The notes beneath the pieces were generated by a model. That model was not told the origin of the DNA. It was given only the letters and a program-made list of their open reading frames with translations, and ran no database searches. Both the position numbers and the translations under genes were made by a program. Shown here piece after piece: positions 39,975-40,008 of a DNA stretch of 40,008 bases. Numbering within the stretch: position 1 is the stretch's first letter; every line of letters begins with the position of its first letter. Location: the NCBI GenBank assembly GCA_947631275.1, contig CANRKR010000015.1:1-40008 (forward strand), given 5' to 3'. Origin of the DNA: an uncultured Akkermansia sp. (lineage in GTDB: Bacteria > Verrucomicrobiota > Verrucomicrobiia > Verrucomicrobiales > Akkermansiaceae).

Positions 39975-40008
39975 TCCTGGCAGCGATCTACTTTCGCGGG
40001 ACCTATCG
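39975..40008 (-). rRNA. rrf: 5S rRNA, 3' end only
   Basis: Read on the minus strand, the last 34 bases end in gtagatcgctgccagga preceded by ggtcccgcgaaa, the usual 3' end of bacterial 5S rRNA (helix D/E strand and helix A). The rest lies beyond the window. The terminator directly behind it supports the assignment. Confidence 0.8.

Overview
The window is about 40 kb of a Gram-negative bacterial chromosome. Outer-membrane barrels, an autotransporter, LPS-heptose genes, many Sel1-repeat proteins, a prepilin with a degenerate H-X9-DG motif and secreted glycan-degrading enzymes together point to Verrucomicrobiota, possibly a gut Akkermansia relative. That assignment is inference from gene content. 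The right edge runs into the 3' end of a 5S rRNA gene, so an rRNA operon lies just outside.

Layout. 61-1314: an outer-membrane porin-like barrel, then about 640 bp with no convincing gene. 1954-4179 (minus): an unrecognised secreted protein built of about six copies of one degenerate module. 4397-6147: a prepilin-like protein and tilS. 6127-11293 (minus): an apparent ppdK / MBL-fold hydrolase / DEAD-box helicase / ruvC operon behind a full-consensus sigma-70 promoter. 11584-17874: surface polysaccharide genes, namely a GT8 glycosyltransferase (minus), a GT9 heptosyltransferase, a decayed second GT8, then hldE-gmhA-gmhB for ADP-heptose synthesis, followed by pgk with its own promoter and terminator. 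17959-22477: an unknown membrane protein, a YfcE-like phosphoesterase, a Sel1-repeat lipoprotein and a secreted EEP-fold nuclease/phosphatase. 22587-26567 (minus): dnaK-groES-groEL with a sigma-54-type promoter. 26786-28573 (minus): a membrane-anchored protein with 14 Sel1 repeats. 28724-29842: an unknown multi-pass membrane protein. 29869-34689 (minus): GH84 hexosaminidase, SASA-type acetylesterase and a Sfp-type phosphopantetheinyl transferase; the first two suit mucin or sialoglycan breakdown. 34849-39249 (minus): a 1466-residue autotransporter whose barrel end is repeated in inverted orientation at 39380-39962, next to the 5S gene.

Most notable signals: (1) five genes whose promoter -10 hexamer ends only 6-7 nt before the start codon, the layout of leaderless transcripts; (2) a sigma-54 -24/-12 element plus a paired upstream 12-bp repeat ahead of dnaK, with no CIRCE element noticed; (3) the inverted, near-identical barrel copy with an exact 87-nt in-frame deletion, which could let the autotransporter segment invert; (4) the six-module secreted protein. 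Shine-Dalgarno sequences are missing from many starts (hldE, pgk, dnaK, groES, groEL) and present at a few (ppdK, the GT9 gene, the PPTase).
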